DNA from: CAZGQY01 sp964528035
Lineage (GTDB): Bacteria > Pseudomonadota > Gammaproteobacteria > Methylococcales > UBA1147
DNA: 36,316 nt
Direction of reading: 5' to 3'
Assembly (NCBI GenBank): GCA_964528035.1
Contig: CAZGQY010000019.1
Location: 1 to 36,316, forward strand
The notes beneath the pieces are model-generated. The model saw nothing but the letters and a program-made list of their open reading frames with translations, ran no database searches and had not been told where the DNA came from. Positions 7,492-16,215 of the stretch are shown here, one piece after another. The stretch's first letter is position 1. Every line of letters starts with the position of its first letter. The position numbers and the translations under genes are program-made.

Positions 7492-8454
7492 TCAATAGAC
7501 CTTCATAATCGCAAATAACACCTGGTAATCGAAGGGATCGGGTTGTGTCACCGGGACATTGACAGAACCCAGTAAATACCAATCATCGCCAACATGAGTC
7601 CTGAAACCGGGTGCCAATGAAACCGTCGTTGTACTACTGGCCCCTCGGTTATCAATGGCCTGAGTTAAATTGGTTGCTAAATACCAGACCATATCCCCAA
7701 ATGGTGTCATGTCGTGAGGTGTAAAGTAATAACCGACAGCCAGATTGGCGTCAAAAGTTGAACGTGCACCCGCCTGGTATATCTGACCCGTATAAGGAAT
7801 TGTAAAACCCGCCCCACCTCTTATTACCAGACCTTGCCACCAGTTAGCCCAAAACTGGTATTGTGGAATTATCGAAGCCACACCATTTCCAGTAGAGCTG
7901 CTCCCGGTAGGTGTTCTGAATGCAAGGTTAAAGGTTTGTGTCACATTTTTCGTTTCGGACAGCATAAAACGACCCTGCACACGAACATCACCCAGATCGG
8001 TTCGACCATTAGCAGAACTAACTGGAATTTCGGTCTGCAAATTAAACCGCTGGTTAAAGGGTGTGAAACTCACCAGATTGCCCGAATATGCGTCTCTATT
8101 GTTGTCATGTTGCCATCCAAACACACCCAGACTCAAACGATAAAATACACCTTCGAACGCATTTAACCAACCCTGCCTGGGTGCACCCCCTCCACCAGTG
8201 GGTGGGCTAACCCAGGGCTTGTCCCAACCGGTTGAGAATAAATCACTGATTGACAATTCCTGCCACCGGTCTGGATTTGCGTACACATCACCGAATATGG
8301 ATTCACTAATAATTTCACCAGTGCTGTATTCAATAATCGGTGCAATTGTTGAATCACCTTCTGATAAAACTGGACTCGAAAAACAGACTGAAAAAAGAAA
8401 AACCACGGCTACTGGATAGCTTTGGTGACCGACCAGCCGATGTAATATTTTCAT
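7492..8454 (-). CDS. putative outer-membrane beta-barrel protein
   Basis: This 320-residue protein starts with a signal peptide (hydrophobic core about residues 15-29, likely cleaved after VLS). The mature part is rich in alternating aromatic and polar strands, for example FNLQTEIPVS, GDVRVQGRFML, TFNLAFRTPTG and WYLLGSVNVPVTQ, and ends in an aromatic residue (FAIMKVY), as outer-membrane barrels do for recognition by the Bam machine. I count room for about 10-12 strands. A PPTGGGGAPRQ linker splits a short N-terminal region from the barrel. It lies 170 bases after the lipoprotein gene of the MCE operon on the same strand and could be its outer-membrane partner. It has a strong site (AAAGGGAG) of its own. 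A transport function is inference only. Confidence 0.7.
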   Translation of the reverse strand: MKILHRLVGHQSYPVAVVFLFSVCFSSPVLSEGDSTIAPIIEYSTGEIISESIFGDVYANPDRWQELSISDLFSTGWDKPWVSPPTGGGGAPRQGWLNAFEGVFYRLSLGVFGWQHDNNRDAYSGNLVSFTPFNQRFNLQTEIPVSSANGRTDLGDVRVQGRFMLSETKNVTQTFNLAFRTPTGSSSTGNGVASIIPQYQFWANWWQGLVIRGGAGFTIPYTGQIYQAGARSTFDANLAVGYYFTPHDMTPFGDMVWYLATNLTQAIDNRGASSTTTVSLAPGFRTHVGDDWYLLGSVNVPVTQPDPFDYQVLFAIMKVY

Positions 8455-8624
8455 AATTTTCTCCCTTTAACTATCCATTAAATAGAGATAATGCCAAAAT
8501 CCACTTTTCTACAGAAGGCTCTCTATTTTTAATAAACCTTCGCGGTAAAGACTACACCCATCCTGCCAGATTAGATAATAATTTCTTCCACTTCACTGTA
8601 TCCTGGATTCAGATCAAAAAACAT

Positions 8625-9281
8625 CTATTTACACCCAGTATTCGAAATCACTGACGTCTGTTGCAACGCCGATGCAGTATCTTCTGCAAACTGGATAACT
8701 AATCGCTGCAAGGAACGATTCAAAGTTCGTACAACTTCGTCCATATCCAGCTTAGATTTCAAATCTGCTCCAGATGAAACAGAGACCTGGTCCCGATAGC
8801 ATTGCAGAAAGATCACTTGTCTTGTTGTAGTGCTGCTGATACTCAATTCCATCTCAATAATCACATCCGATAGATCCTCTGAATATAAATGCTCCAACCT
8901 GAGTAAGCTCCCGGTAATAATCCAATCAGCCGTCGCCCGCTGTGCTGGTGTGATCACATAGTCGCCAATGTGCTGGTTACGCAGGATCCGGACGATCGCA
9001 TCCTGTATCATCCTTGTCGGTGTTTCAGACCAAAGATTGTAACGATATCGCTTCAACTGCAATGAGCTCTCTGAATCACGAAAAATAATTGGACGATCAC
9101 TGATAAAACCAGAAGACTGGGGACGAGTAACTAAAATGGTGCCAGGAATCGTGTGTTTCACCTGATTCACATCCAAATCAGGACTCAACCTGTAAAACGC
9201 GTATTGCGGTGCCGGAGAACAGCCAGCGAATAATATTGCACTCAATATAAATTGCCCCAATCCAGACGAAGTCTTTGTCAT
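8625..9281 (-). CDS. ABC-type transport auxiliary lipoprotein, PqiC/YmbA-like
   Basis: This 218-residue protein has a lipoprotein signal peptide ending in ILFAGC, with Cys20 the likely lipidated residue, followed by a serine/proline spacer and YAFYRLSP. The body matches the auxiliary lipoproteins that accompany MCE transporters (PF03886 group): an early strand leading to ILVTRPQSSGFISDRPIIFRDS, the LWSETPTRMIQDAIVRILR helix, and an ADWIITGSLLRLEHL strand. These proteins sit on the periplasmic face of the outer membrane and contact MCE tunnels, as PqiC does with PqiB. Its ATG overlaps the stop of the MCE gene (ATGA), so it is translationally coupled. The Phe at lipobox position -3 is less usual. 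Confidence 0.85.
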   Translation of the reverse strand: MTKTSSGLGQFILSAILFAGCSPAPQYAFYRLSPDLDVNQVKHTIPGTILVTRPQSSGFISDRPIIFRDSESSLQLKRYRYNLWSETPTRMIQDAIVRILRNQHIGDYVITPAQRATADWIITGSLLRLEHLYSEDLSDVIIEMELSISSTTTRQVIFLQCYRDQVSVSSGADLKSKLDMDEVVRTLNRSLQRLVIQFAEDTASALQQTSVISNTGCK

Positions 9282-10273
9282 TGCTGGTCTCCGGCAGGAT
9301 CATTTGGCTTTTTCCTAAACAAAGTGGGAACCGGACTGTTTCTAAAATCGGCGGACACTTCTTTCAGGTTTCGACTGGTTTCATCAAGATTATTTAATAT
9401 TGGTGTCATTGAATTCGCCAGTTCCTGCAAAATATAACCCGTGTCAGTTAGCGACTGATCGACTTTTGGCCGGTTATCTCGGACCAAAGTATTTAATTGT
9501 TTGGATAACTGACTAAATTCTTTGATGGTTTTTTCAATTTCACGGCTGCGTTTAGTCAAAGTGGCTGTTATACCGTGAATATTATCGGCAGTGGACTCGG
9601 CTGAATCGATTATTTTTTGTATCTGTGCCGGTTTTACGGCTTTCACCAAACTATTAATATTTTCCATCGTGTCGTTAATATTTTTTACGATACCGTCGGT
9701 CGACTGCCGCCCATCAGCAATCGATTCGGCTCCACCGGTCATCGCCTTTTCCAATTCTTTAACCTGAGCTTTCACACTCACCAGAATTTCGGTAATTTCG
9801 GACATAACACCTTTTTCGATAGCACAATTGAATCGCCCCTCAATTTTCGCTATAGGCTCGTCATGCAAAACCAATTTGAGAACATTTCCCTGCAACATTC
9901 CGGCCGATCCAATCACAAAAGTATTTTTCTCAGAAATATCCCAACGACTATCGATACGCAAACTGATGACAAAGGGAGGTGCTAACCTTCCATCTTTATG
10001 CGTTGGTTGAATATCGATCACTTTTCCAATCGGGTAATTTTCCTGTAATACCTGAGCACCTGCTTCAATCCCCCCGGATACATTACACTGTGTTTCAACA
10101 ACCCGGGTATTTCCTGAATATTCCGACAAAATCACCATGAATATTACTAGCACCAACACCATTACCAGTACAAATATTCCAGTCACCAATAAATCTCGTC
10201 GCATGCGTTTCCCCACACGCTGACCCGGAGCTCCAATTTCCGGCGGAGAATAAAATCGTTCTATTCCGCTCAT
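9278..10273 (-). CDS. MCE-domain (MlaD-like) periplasmic tunnel protein
   Basis: This 331-residue protein has one N-terminal membrane helix (about residues 28-50), a single MCE domain (about 60-140, with GGIEAGAQVLQENYPIGKVIDI carrying the conserved turn) and a long alpha-helical tail (about 155-315) with repeated Ile/Lys heptads. In MlaD-type proteins six copies form a ring that carries phospholipid, and a longer tail can extend a needle across the periplasm; whether this tail does so is inference. It is larger than MlaD (about 180 residues) and closer to the single-MCE-plus-helix proteins. It overlaps the ATPase gene by four bases on one side and the lipoprotein gene by four on the other. 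Confidence 0.88.
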   Translation of the reverse strand: MSGIERFYSPPEIGAPGQRVGKRMRRDLLVTGIFVLVMVLVLVIFMVILSEYSGNTRVVETQCNVSGGIEAGAQVLQENYPIGKVIDIQPTHKDGRLAPPFVISLRIDSRWDISEKNTFVIGSAGMLQGNVLKLVLHDEPIAKIEGRFNCAIEKGVMSEITEILVSVKAQVKELEKAMTGGAESIADGRQSTDGIVKNINDTMENINSLVKAVKPAQIQKIIDSAESTADNIHGITATLTKRSREIEKTIKEFSQLSKQLNTLVRDNRPKVDQSLTDTGYILQELANSMTPILNNLDETSRNLKEVSADFRNSPVPTLFRKKPNDPAGDQQ

Positions 10274-11007
10274 AATCGACCTTTCAACGCATAACGCAAG
10301 TTCATATCATCCTCGCTGATTTCAGCCAAATTGTCATTTTTCCCAATAAATATCAGTCTTCCATGATCCAACACCGCAATTCGCTCAGCCATGGACAGTG
10401 CCCCAGCAGTCTGGTGCGTGGTAAATATCAGCGTCATATTGGCTATCATTTTTTCGCGCTGCAAATGTTCCTGGATTTCTATAATAGAAGCCGGATCAAG
10501 GCCATCAAGAAGTTCGTCCCAAAGCAATAACAAAGGTTTTCGAATCAGTGCTCGCGCCAATTCAACTTTACGCATCATACCTCCCGACAATCCACCAGGT
10601 TGTTGGTTCTCCAAACCGTCAAGGTGTAGTTGTGTCATTATCAATCGAGCTTTACGCTTTATGAGTACGGAATTATCTCCATCAGCTCTTAATGGAATTA
10701 TCAGGTTCTCCAGTACAGACAAACTATTCAGCAACGATCCCCCTTGAATGACCATGCCCATTTTTTGCCTGAGTTGGTTAATTTGCAGGAAAGACAAAGA
10801 GGCATAATCCTTACCAAAGACAATAATACGGCCAGCCGACGGTTGATCAAGACCCATAATTAACCGGAGCAACATAGTTTTACCGGCACCATTGGGACCC
10901 ACTAAAGCAAAAGATTCGCCTTCCTCAATGGTCAGATTAATTGCGTCCAGAATACATCGACCATTGACGTGCTGAAAAACATTTTCCAGTTTGACAATGC
11001 TGGCCAC
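10270..11007 (-). CDS. MlaF-like ABC transporter ATPase
   Basis: This 245-residue nucleotide-binding subunit has Walker A GPNGAGKT at residues 37-44, a Q-loop near residue 88 (MVIQGGSLL), the ABC signature LSGGMMRKVELARAL near 140-154, Walker B LLLLWDE near 159-165 and a switch histidine in FTTHQ. The residues after the catalytic Glu read LLDGLD, where most homologues have a proline (DEPxxGLD), a mild oddity. The MlaF type of ATPase powers lipid movement by an MlaE permease and an MCE ring. The gene sits three bases after the permease gene and overlaps the MCE gene by four, so the subunits are made together. Whether it moves lipid inward or outward cannot be read from sequence. Confidence 0.9.
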   Translation of the reverse strand: MASIVKLENVFQHVNGRCILDAINLTIEEGESFALVGPNGAGKTMLLRLIMGLDQPSAGRIIVFGKDYASLSFLQINQLRQKMGMVIQGGSLLNSLSVLENLIIPLRADGDNSVLIKRKARLIMTQLHLDGLENQQPGGLSGGMMRKVELARALIRKPLLLLWDELLDGLDPASIIEIQEHLQREKMIANMTLIFTTHQTAGALSMAERIAVLDHGRLIFIGKNDNLAEISEDDMNLRYALKGRL

Positions 11008-11010
11008 TCA

Positions 11011-11769
11011 TTAATCTCCAGATGACAAAATAAAAAACAAATCGACTAATAATATGGCCGCTATTGCACTAATCATTGTACGCGTCGCCGCTCGCGACAC
11101 CGATTCGATCTGTCGGTTGACTCGGCACCCATTTACTGCGGCGATCAAAGCAATAAACAGGGCAAAAACCATTGGTTTTATGGTACTTAAAATTAAATCG
11201 CTGACATCCAAAACATTATTAAGACTGTCTGCAAACATTGCCCAGGGAATTCCTGCTTCGTACCACAACCAAACCGCCGTCACACTGACAACAACTATAT
11301 CTGTCCATACAGCCAATGCAAATGACATCAACAACATCGCCAGCAACATCGGTGCGACGACATATTGGACTGGATTTATGCCGCTCACGATTAATCCATC
11401 TGCTTCCCGATTCAGTATCATTGAACCAATTCGAACCGCTAATCCGATGCCTGAACGACCTGCTACAAACATACCGACCAGCAAAGGAGCGAATTCTTTT
11501 ATTATCGACAAACCAATCATTCCAAGAAAAAGGCCCGGAGCATTGATTTTCTTTATTAGAAGCTCAGCTTCCACCCCGACAATCAAACCCACTACCGCCG
11601 CGACCAAGGTCAGGCCAACCAGAACAGTTAAGCCTGTTTCACGAAGATTTTCCACAAATTCTTTAAGATCGAGGCTGTTTTGTCCTCGTAATACAGCGCG
11701 ATACAAAGCCATACAATCTTTCAGTATCAACAAACCCAAACCAATATTTTCAAGCGTTCTAGTAATCAA
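11011..11769 (-). CDS. MlaE-like ABC transporter permease
   Basis: This protein of about 252 residues belongs to the MlaE/permease family of lipid ABC transporters. An amphipathic N-terminal helix is followed by five or six membrane helices, with the family's hallmarks GLSIIKEFAPLLVGMFVAGRSG and GSMILNREADGL (the usual form is EIDAL) in the middle and the tail GCRVNRQIESVSRAATRTM. I use the TTG at 11769 because AAGGTGG stands four bases before it. A GTG at 11790 would add seven residues and has no good site. The start overlaps the end of the RyR gene by a few codons, which ties the two by translational coupling. It pairs with the ATPase downstream. Confidence 0.85.
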   Translation of the reverse strand: MITRTLENIGLGLLILKDCMALYRAVLRGQNSLDLKEFVENLRETGLTVLVGLTLVAAVVGLIVGVEAELLIKKINAPGLFLGMIGLSIIKEFAPLLVGMFVAGRSGIGLAVRIGSMILNREADGLIVSGINPVQYVVAPMLLAMLLMSFALAVWTDIVVVSVTAVWLWYEAGIPWAMFADSLNNVLDVSDLILSTIKPMVFALFIALIAAVNGCRVNRQIESVSRAATRTMISAIAAILLVDLFFILSSGD

Positions 11770-13597
11770 ACATCCACCTTGTATCCCCACTTACGGGATC
11801 CATCAACAGAGGGCGCCTAATCGATTGATTCGCCAGCACCTCTTTTCCTAACGGTGAATATTCACACTCGCTGGACGCATGGAACATCAAACTAATGTCA
11901 CTTCGCAGTTCCATCCAGCGAATAAATTCCGATTGACTATTAAGTTGTATTATTTGCTCTGAACAAGCCAATAGGGACAAAAACTCTTCGCGAACTGAAG
12001 AATCAGTACATTTTTTCAGAAATACGTCAACGGGTTCACGAATGAATGCTCGCAAGACAGCAACATACTTCTTCGATGCTATATTGGCCATTTGCCTGCT
12101 TACAACATCGCGGGGATCAAAAACGACGACCAGAACTCTGTCCGGGTATCGCTCGAATATTCTAGCCAATACGCTTTCAACCTGGCGGTGAAACAAATTA
12201 CTCCTGGATTCAATTTTATCAACATTAACCACCGACATAACAATATCACGTTTAACCGCTCTGCCCTGACGACCCAGTAGTGCCGGAACAAGACGAACAG
12301 CATATCGATCCAGATCCTTCATAGCGATTGTCAGATCGTCGTAGGGTATCAGCTCCGGATGAAGCTTTTGAGTGTTGTCTCTCTCAGCTCCATAGCGCCA
12401 CCCGTCAACATAGCGATCAGCACTCCATCTCGAATGCTCTATAACAGATAATTGTTCAACTTCCCTTGGAAGGAAAACAAAATAATCCGCTGCATCTTCC
12501 ACAACTGAACGACAATCAATACGCGCCAGTTTTGCACTAATATGATCCCCCTGGTGTCGAGACGCCGCTTTATAGGAATCCGGCAACGATTGCCAGCTAT
12601 CCCCCGAAGGAGTCGCGTCCCAGGTACGACCCTGGGAATCAATACTATCCAGGTAATAATCATGAATGATCGAAGCAAGCCGATCCTCATTGTCACCAAA
12701 CAATATGGCAGGGTTACACACTTCCACCAATGCAGAAAATGGAACTGTCTGACCATCCCAAGCCTCTATCGCCTGCGATGAATCAAACTGATCAAGCATT
12801 AGATAGATTTTTGGACTAAGACCACACTGAGATGAAAGCTTTTTTCTTAAATTTTGTGCATAACGAATATTTTCTGCAGCATCGGGCAAGCAGACATATA
12901 TCGAGCTTATCGAGTGATCGTTTGCTTCAAACACTGCATCCAGGGAACGAAATCGCAGTTGGGCTACCTGCCCCGCCTGATCATATTCACGTGACATGAA
13001 CAAGCGACACTGTTCGGGCTGCTCATCAATGACTGTGATCATTGGCTTCCCCAGCCCATAATGCGCCATTCGCATAATATTTAATGCGATTGCTTTTGCC
13101 AAATTACTGAAGCCAACGATCAATATATGGATAGAGTCCACGAAAACAACGTCAGTCGCTGCATGTAAGGGGTATCTATTTAACAACAAACGGGCAGCCC
13201 GACCAGAAACAATCGTAGAACAGGGTTGGGTTTCAGGGCAACCGGCCTCGGGAATGTTATCAAACTGACAATGCAAGCCTGCAGCAGAAAGCATAACTAC
13301 CGGGGGAAATTGTTTTGGATTGCTGGCTTGGCGATGCAAATTCTCAATAGATTCAAACCAGGAAGAGACCGATGAGGCAAAACCGGGCAAAACAATGAGC
13401 CCACACGCACCATTAATTGTCCTGTTGTTAATACCCTCCTGACTGGAAACGACAATAACCTGCTTAGTCCAGTTTGCAACAGCTGCCTTTACGGGTGCAA
13501 CTTCGACCCCAATGCCCAGGATAACAACTTTAACTTCGCGAATGCGGAACGAGAAAATATTAAGCATCCAATCACGAATTTGCACCACCTTGTTCAT
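11759..13597 (-). CDS. Rossmann/RyR/SLOG-like multidomain cytoplasmic protein
   Basis: This 612-residue protein has no membrane segment. Residues 20-110 and 150-300 are Rossmann-like; the second resembles a TrkA-N nucleotide-binding domain (IHILIVGFSNLAKAIALNI, then an acidic end ITVIDEQ). Residues 330-440 carry a clear RyR repeat as found in bacteria: EHSRWSADRYVDGWRYGAER, then KLHPELIPYDDL and a closing DRYAVRLVPALL. Residues 450-555 resemble a SLOG-type nucleotide-binding domain (VESVLARIFERYPDRVLVVV, then EEFLSLLACSEQIIQLN). The architecture suggests a ligand or nucleotide sensor. Its stop lies inside the start region of the permease gene, making it the cytoplasmic member of a lipid-transport operon. 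AGGG stands about ten bases before the ATG. RyR is recognised with good confidence; SLOG and TrkA-N are likely but divergent. Confidence 0.75.
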   Translation of the reverse strand: MNKVVQIRDWMLNIFSFRIREVKVVILGIGVEVAPVKAAVANWTKQVIVVSSQEGINNRTINGACGLIVLPGFASSVSSWFESIENLHRQASNPKQFPPVVMLSAAGLHCQFDNIPEAGCPETQPCSTIVSGRAARLLLNRYPLHAATDVVFVDSIHILIVGFSNLAKAIALNIMRMAHYGLGKPMITVIDEQPEQCRLFMSREYDQAGQVAQLRFRSLDAVFEANDHSISSIYVCLPDAAENIRYAQNLRKKLSSQCGLSPKIYLMLDQFDSSQAIEAWDGQTVPFSALVEVCNPAILFGDNEDRLASIIHDYYLDSIDSQGRTWDATPSGDSWQSLPDSYKAASRHQGDHISAKLARIDCRSVVEDAADYFVFLPREVEQLSVIEHSRWSADRYVDGWRYGAERDNTQKLHPELIPYDDLTIAMKDLDRYAVRLVPALLGRQGRAVKRDIVMSVVNVDKIESRSNLFHRQVESVLARIFERYPDRVLVVVFDPRDVVSRQMANIASKKYVAVLRAFIREPVDVFLKKCTDSSVREEFLSLLACSEQIIQLNSQSEFIRWMELRSDISLMFHASSECEYSPLGKEVLANQSIRRPLLMDPVSGDTRWMFDY

Positions 13598-13742
13598 ATT
13601 ACAAACCCTGTAAACAGAGGTTGAATTCTATCTCCCCGGTATCTATTCGTCAGCATTTTTAAAACCAAAGATATCCGTCACATTGACACGGGACGCTCAA
13701 AAGATTTGTCGTTGCTCAGACAACTTCCGAGGACGCTTAGCA

Positions 13743-14897
13743 CTAATGTCGCATTGCCGGAATAACCGGATAAGGTTCGATATTTGCCTCTTTTCTACTT
13801 GTGAAATAAAGATTAAAACCTTCCAGCTCTATGGTTTCGTCAGAAATAACCAGATTATTTTTAGTCCTGGTTAAAGGCGCGACTCCAGTTTGATGAATCA
13901 AAATATCCGGGCCATTGCGCTCCATAATGATGACATTATTGAGTAGTGCTATCTCATTCGATGCATGACGCAAGCCTTCCAATCCATAACCAATCATATC
14001 CGAATTTGATGAACCCGGACCCTTTTCCAGAATTGAGTCAGATACGACCAGGATGCCACCATTCGATATATCCACAAGACGACTATCAACAGACGAAAGC
14101 GATGCAAAGATACTACGCTCGATCAAAGTTTTTTGCGCTCGAGATTTTATTCCGTGCCCTTCACTTTTGGTGCCAAGAAATAAACTCTCTTTAACGACCA
14201 AAACACCTCCATTGATATACACGCCATGCGCCAGGCCGTTGTAACCCAATTTTTCAAAGCGACTATCCTCAATAATCACATTCCCTGGATTATTACCGGT
14301 TAATAATCCAGTCTCACTATCGTGAAAATAAACATGCTTAAGTCTTAAATTTTGTCCTTCATGGCGAATACAGGCACCGTTTCCATCACCCACGCTAATG
14401 CCTCTGCATTCGATGTTACTAATTTGATTATTATTACCTTGATTGATTACCGCTGCCTTGCCATCCACCGTGGTATTTTCTATGATCACGCGGCCATTAC
14501 CCTCAATAAAAACATGATCCGCACCAATTACAAAAGCTTCGTGATAGATCCCTTCACCAATCCTGAGAGTATCACCACTCATTAATTCAGATGCAGCAAG
14601 AGCCAGAGACTGGTAGCTTTTCTCCCCATTTTTTATCGTTGAAGGTGGTATAGAACGAGGCGACAAAGGTTGCCAGGAAGAAAAACTTTTTGCTATTTCT
14701 TCATCCAGGGTCAATTGAACGGGAATAGCATCAGAAAACAACGAACCGGCTGCAATTGATCCTAACCGTTTACTGGCGCCAAGTTGAAATTTAGCAAATA
14801 GATTCGGTTTAGACAGATATAACCCTATTACTGCAAGATGTCCCACCAACCCGGTAACAACAAGATAGATAACAATGAATTTGCCAATTTTTTGCAT
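13743..14897 (-). CDS. membrane-anchored right-handed beta-helix protein
   Basis: This 384-residue protein has an N-terminal membrane helix (about residues 5-28), a short linker and then a parallel beta-helix spanning about residues 95-370. The helix shows as successive coils with isoleucine, valine and asparagine stacks, for example DHVFIEGNGRVIIENTT, NNNQISNIECRGISVG, NVIIEDSRFEKLG and KTLIERSIFASLS. Such folds occur in polysaccharide lyases, epimerases and scaffold proteins; no catalytic triad can be assigned. The fold should face the periplasm. I prefer the ATG at 14897, since extending to 14918 would require a TTG codon. It lies 145 bases before the RyR gene on the same strand, with a TATAAT upstream, so it probably heads that transcription unit. 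Confidence 0.7.
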   Translation of the reverse strand: MQKIGKFIVIYLVVTGLVGHLAVIGLYLSKPNLFAKFQLGASKRLGSIAAGSLFSDAIPVQLTLDEEIAKSFSSWQPLSPRSIPPSTIKNGEKSYQSLALAASELMSGDTLRIGEGIYHEAFVIGADHVFIEGNGRVIIENTTVDGKAAVINQGNNNQISNIECRGISVGDGNGACIRHEGQNLRLKHVYFHDSETGLLTGNNPGNVIIEDSRFEKLGYNGLAHGVYINGGVLVVKESLFLGTKSEGHGIKSRAQKTLIERSIFASLSSVDSRLVDISNGGILVVSDSILEKGPGSSNSDMIGYGLEGLRHASNEIALLNNVIIMERNGPDILIHQTGVAPLTRTKNNLVISDETIELEGFNLYFTSRKEANIEPYPVIPAMRH

Positions 14898-14947
14898 ACT
14901 GATAGGTCTTTCCAGCAAATCTATCGCCTAAGCTAATGAACAGGCTT

Positions 14948-14953
14948 ATTATA
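14948..14953 (-). promoter_or_regulatory. putative -10 element for the beta-helix / RyR / MCE unit
   Basis: On the minus strand TATAAT stands 50 bases before the ATG of the beta-helix gene. No good -35 box is found at 16-18 bases, so the promoter may be activator-dependent or this may be a chance match. It is the best candidate start for the whole 7-kb minus-strand unit. Confidence 0.35.
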
Positions 14954-15117
14954 AATGTATGGTATCTACTCGACGATTTCCATGGTCAGGGAGCAAGCCA
15001 TTGATCGTTCAGGATGTGTAAAACCATCCATGTAAGCTCTGCTGTAAATCCAAATCGCAGAAGTCCAAACAAAAATCTTCCCTAACCTGGATCCAAGCAC
15101 TTAAACTCGTCTTACAC

Positions 15118-16215
15118 TCAGGCAATACTCAGCATATTGTGTAAAGCAATTTTCGCCTGTTCTGCTTCACTTGTGGAGACTTGAATGCGATTAACAACTT
15201 TACCCATTAGCAGATTTTCCAGCACCCAGGCCAGGTGTTGAGGATCGGTTCGAAACATTGTCGAACACATACTCACAGTTGGGGACATAAAGTGTACATT
15301 CTTTCCCTGGTGTTTACACTCTTCATGCAAACGATTTACCAGATTCAACTCAGTTGCAACCAACCAGCGCGTATTTGGCTCAGCCTGTCTCACCGTTTTC
15401 AAAATGAATTCTGTTGATCCGACGTAGTCGGCTTTTTCACACACCTCAAAACAGGCTTCCGGGTGTGCTATCACTATCGTCTCTGGATATTGATTAACAA
15501 AATTGTCGATCTGTTCGGGCTGGAACATTTGATGCACTGAGCAAAAACCTTTCCACAGAATCATTTTGGCATTGGTAATTTCAGCCTCAGTCAATCCCCC
15601 CATCGGCTTATTGAAATCCCAAACCACCATTTCTTCCAATGGAATTCCCATGCGAAAACCGGTATTTCGCCCCAAATGCTGATCAGGAAAAAACAATACC
15701 TTTTGCCTGCGTGAAAAACTCCAATCCAAAATATTACGTGCGTTAGTCGATGTACAGACAATTCCCTGGTGTCGACCGCAAAAAGCTTTAAGATCCGCCG
15801 CAGAATTAATATAAGTGACCGGCGTGACAAGATTATCGACATCCAAAACTTCTGATAATTCCCGCCAGCATCGTTCTACATTGGCAAGATTTGCCATATC
15901 AGCCATAGAGCAACCGGCAGCCAGGTCAGGTAATACAACTTGCTGGTCTGGCCGGGAAAGGATATCTGCAACCTCCGCCATAAAATGCACACCGCAGAAA
16001 ACAATTGTATCCGCGTCTGATTCAGCCGCATACCTCGATAGCTTTAGAGAATCACCCGATACATCAGCATGACGAAAAACTTCATCACGCTGATAATGGT
16101 GCCCCAGCACAATACACCGTGTACCCAGGCTTTTTTTGGCAGCTACGATACGTTGTTCACAATCACCCTCGTCCAGTAAGGCATAATCCTGAATAGTTAG
16201 TGCATTGGCAGACAT
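15118..16215 (-). CDS. nadA: quinolinate synthase A
   Basis: This 365-residue enzyme condenses iminoaspartate with dihydroxyacetone phosphate to quinolinate, the first pyridine-ring step of NAD synthesis, using a [4Fe-4S] cluster. The signs are VLGHHYQRDEV near residue 37 (the YQRDEV substrate loop), the FCGVHFMAEVADILS helix, AGCSMADMANL with the first cluster cysteine, HPECFEVCEKADYVGST with the second, and a late CSTMFRTDP with the third. The length fits the family (about 350). The gene stands alone here: nadB and nadC are not in the window, and aspS ends 229 bases upstream. A ten-codon frame with a strong AAGGAG lies in that gap. Confidence 0.97.
   Translation of the reverse strand: MSANALTIQDYALLDEGDCEQRIVAAKKSLGTRCIVLGHHYQRDEVFRHADVSGDSLKLSRYAAESDADTIVFCGVHFMAEVADILSRPDQQVVLPDLAAGCSMADMANLANVERCWRELSEVLDVDNLVTPVTYINSAADLKAFCGRHQGIVCTSTNARNILDWSFSRRQKVLFFPDQHLGRNTGFRMGIPLEEMVVWDFNKPMGGLTEAEITNAKMILWKGFCSVHQMFQPEQIDNFVNQYPETIVIAHPEACFEVCEKADYVGSTEFILKTVRQAEPNTRWLVATELNLVNRLHEECKHQGKNVHFMSPTVSMCSTMFRTDPQHLAWVLENLLMGKVVNRIQVSTSEAEQAKIALHNMLSIA

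Noticed and set aside
11054..11851. 265-codon plus-strand frame opposite the permease gene
   Set aside because: Antisense shadow of the MlaE-like gene; its Thr/Ala/Pro/Ile-rich composition is the usual result of reading a membrane-protein gene backwards.
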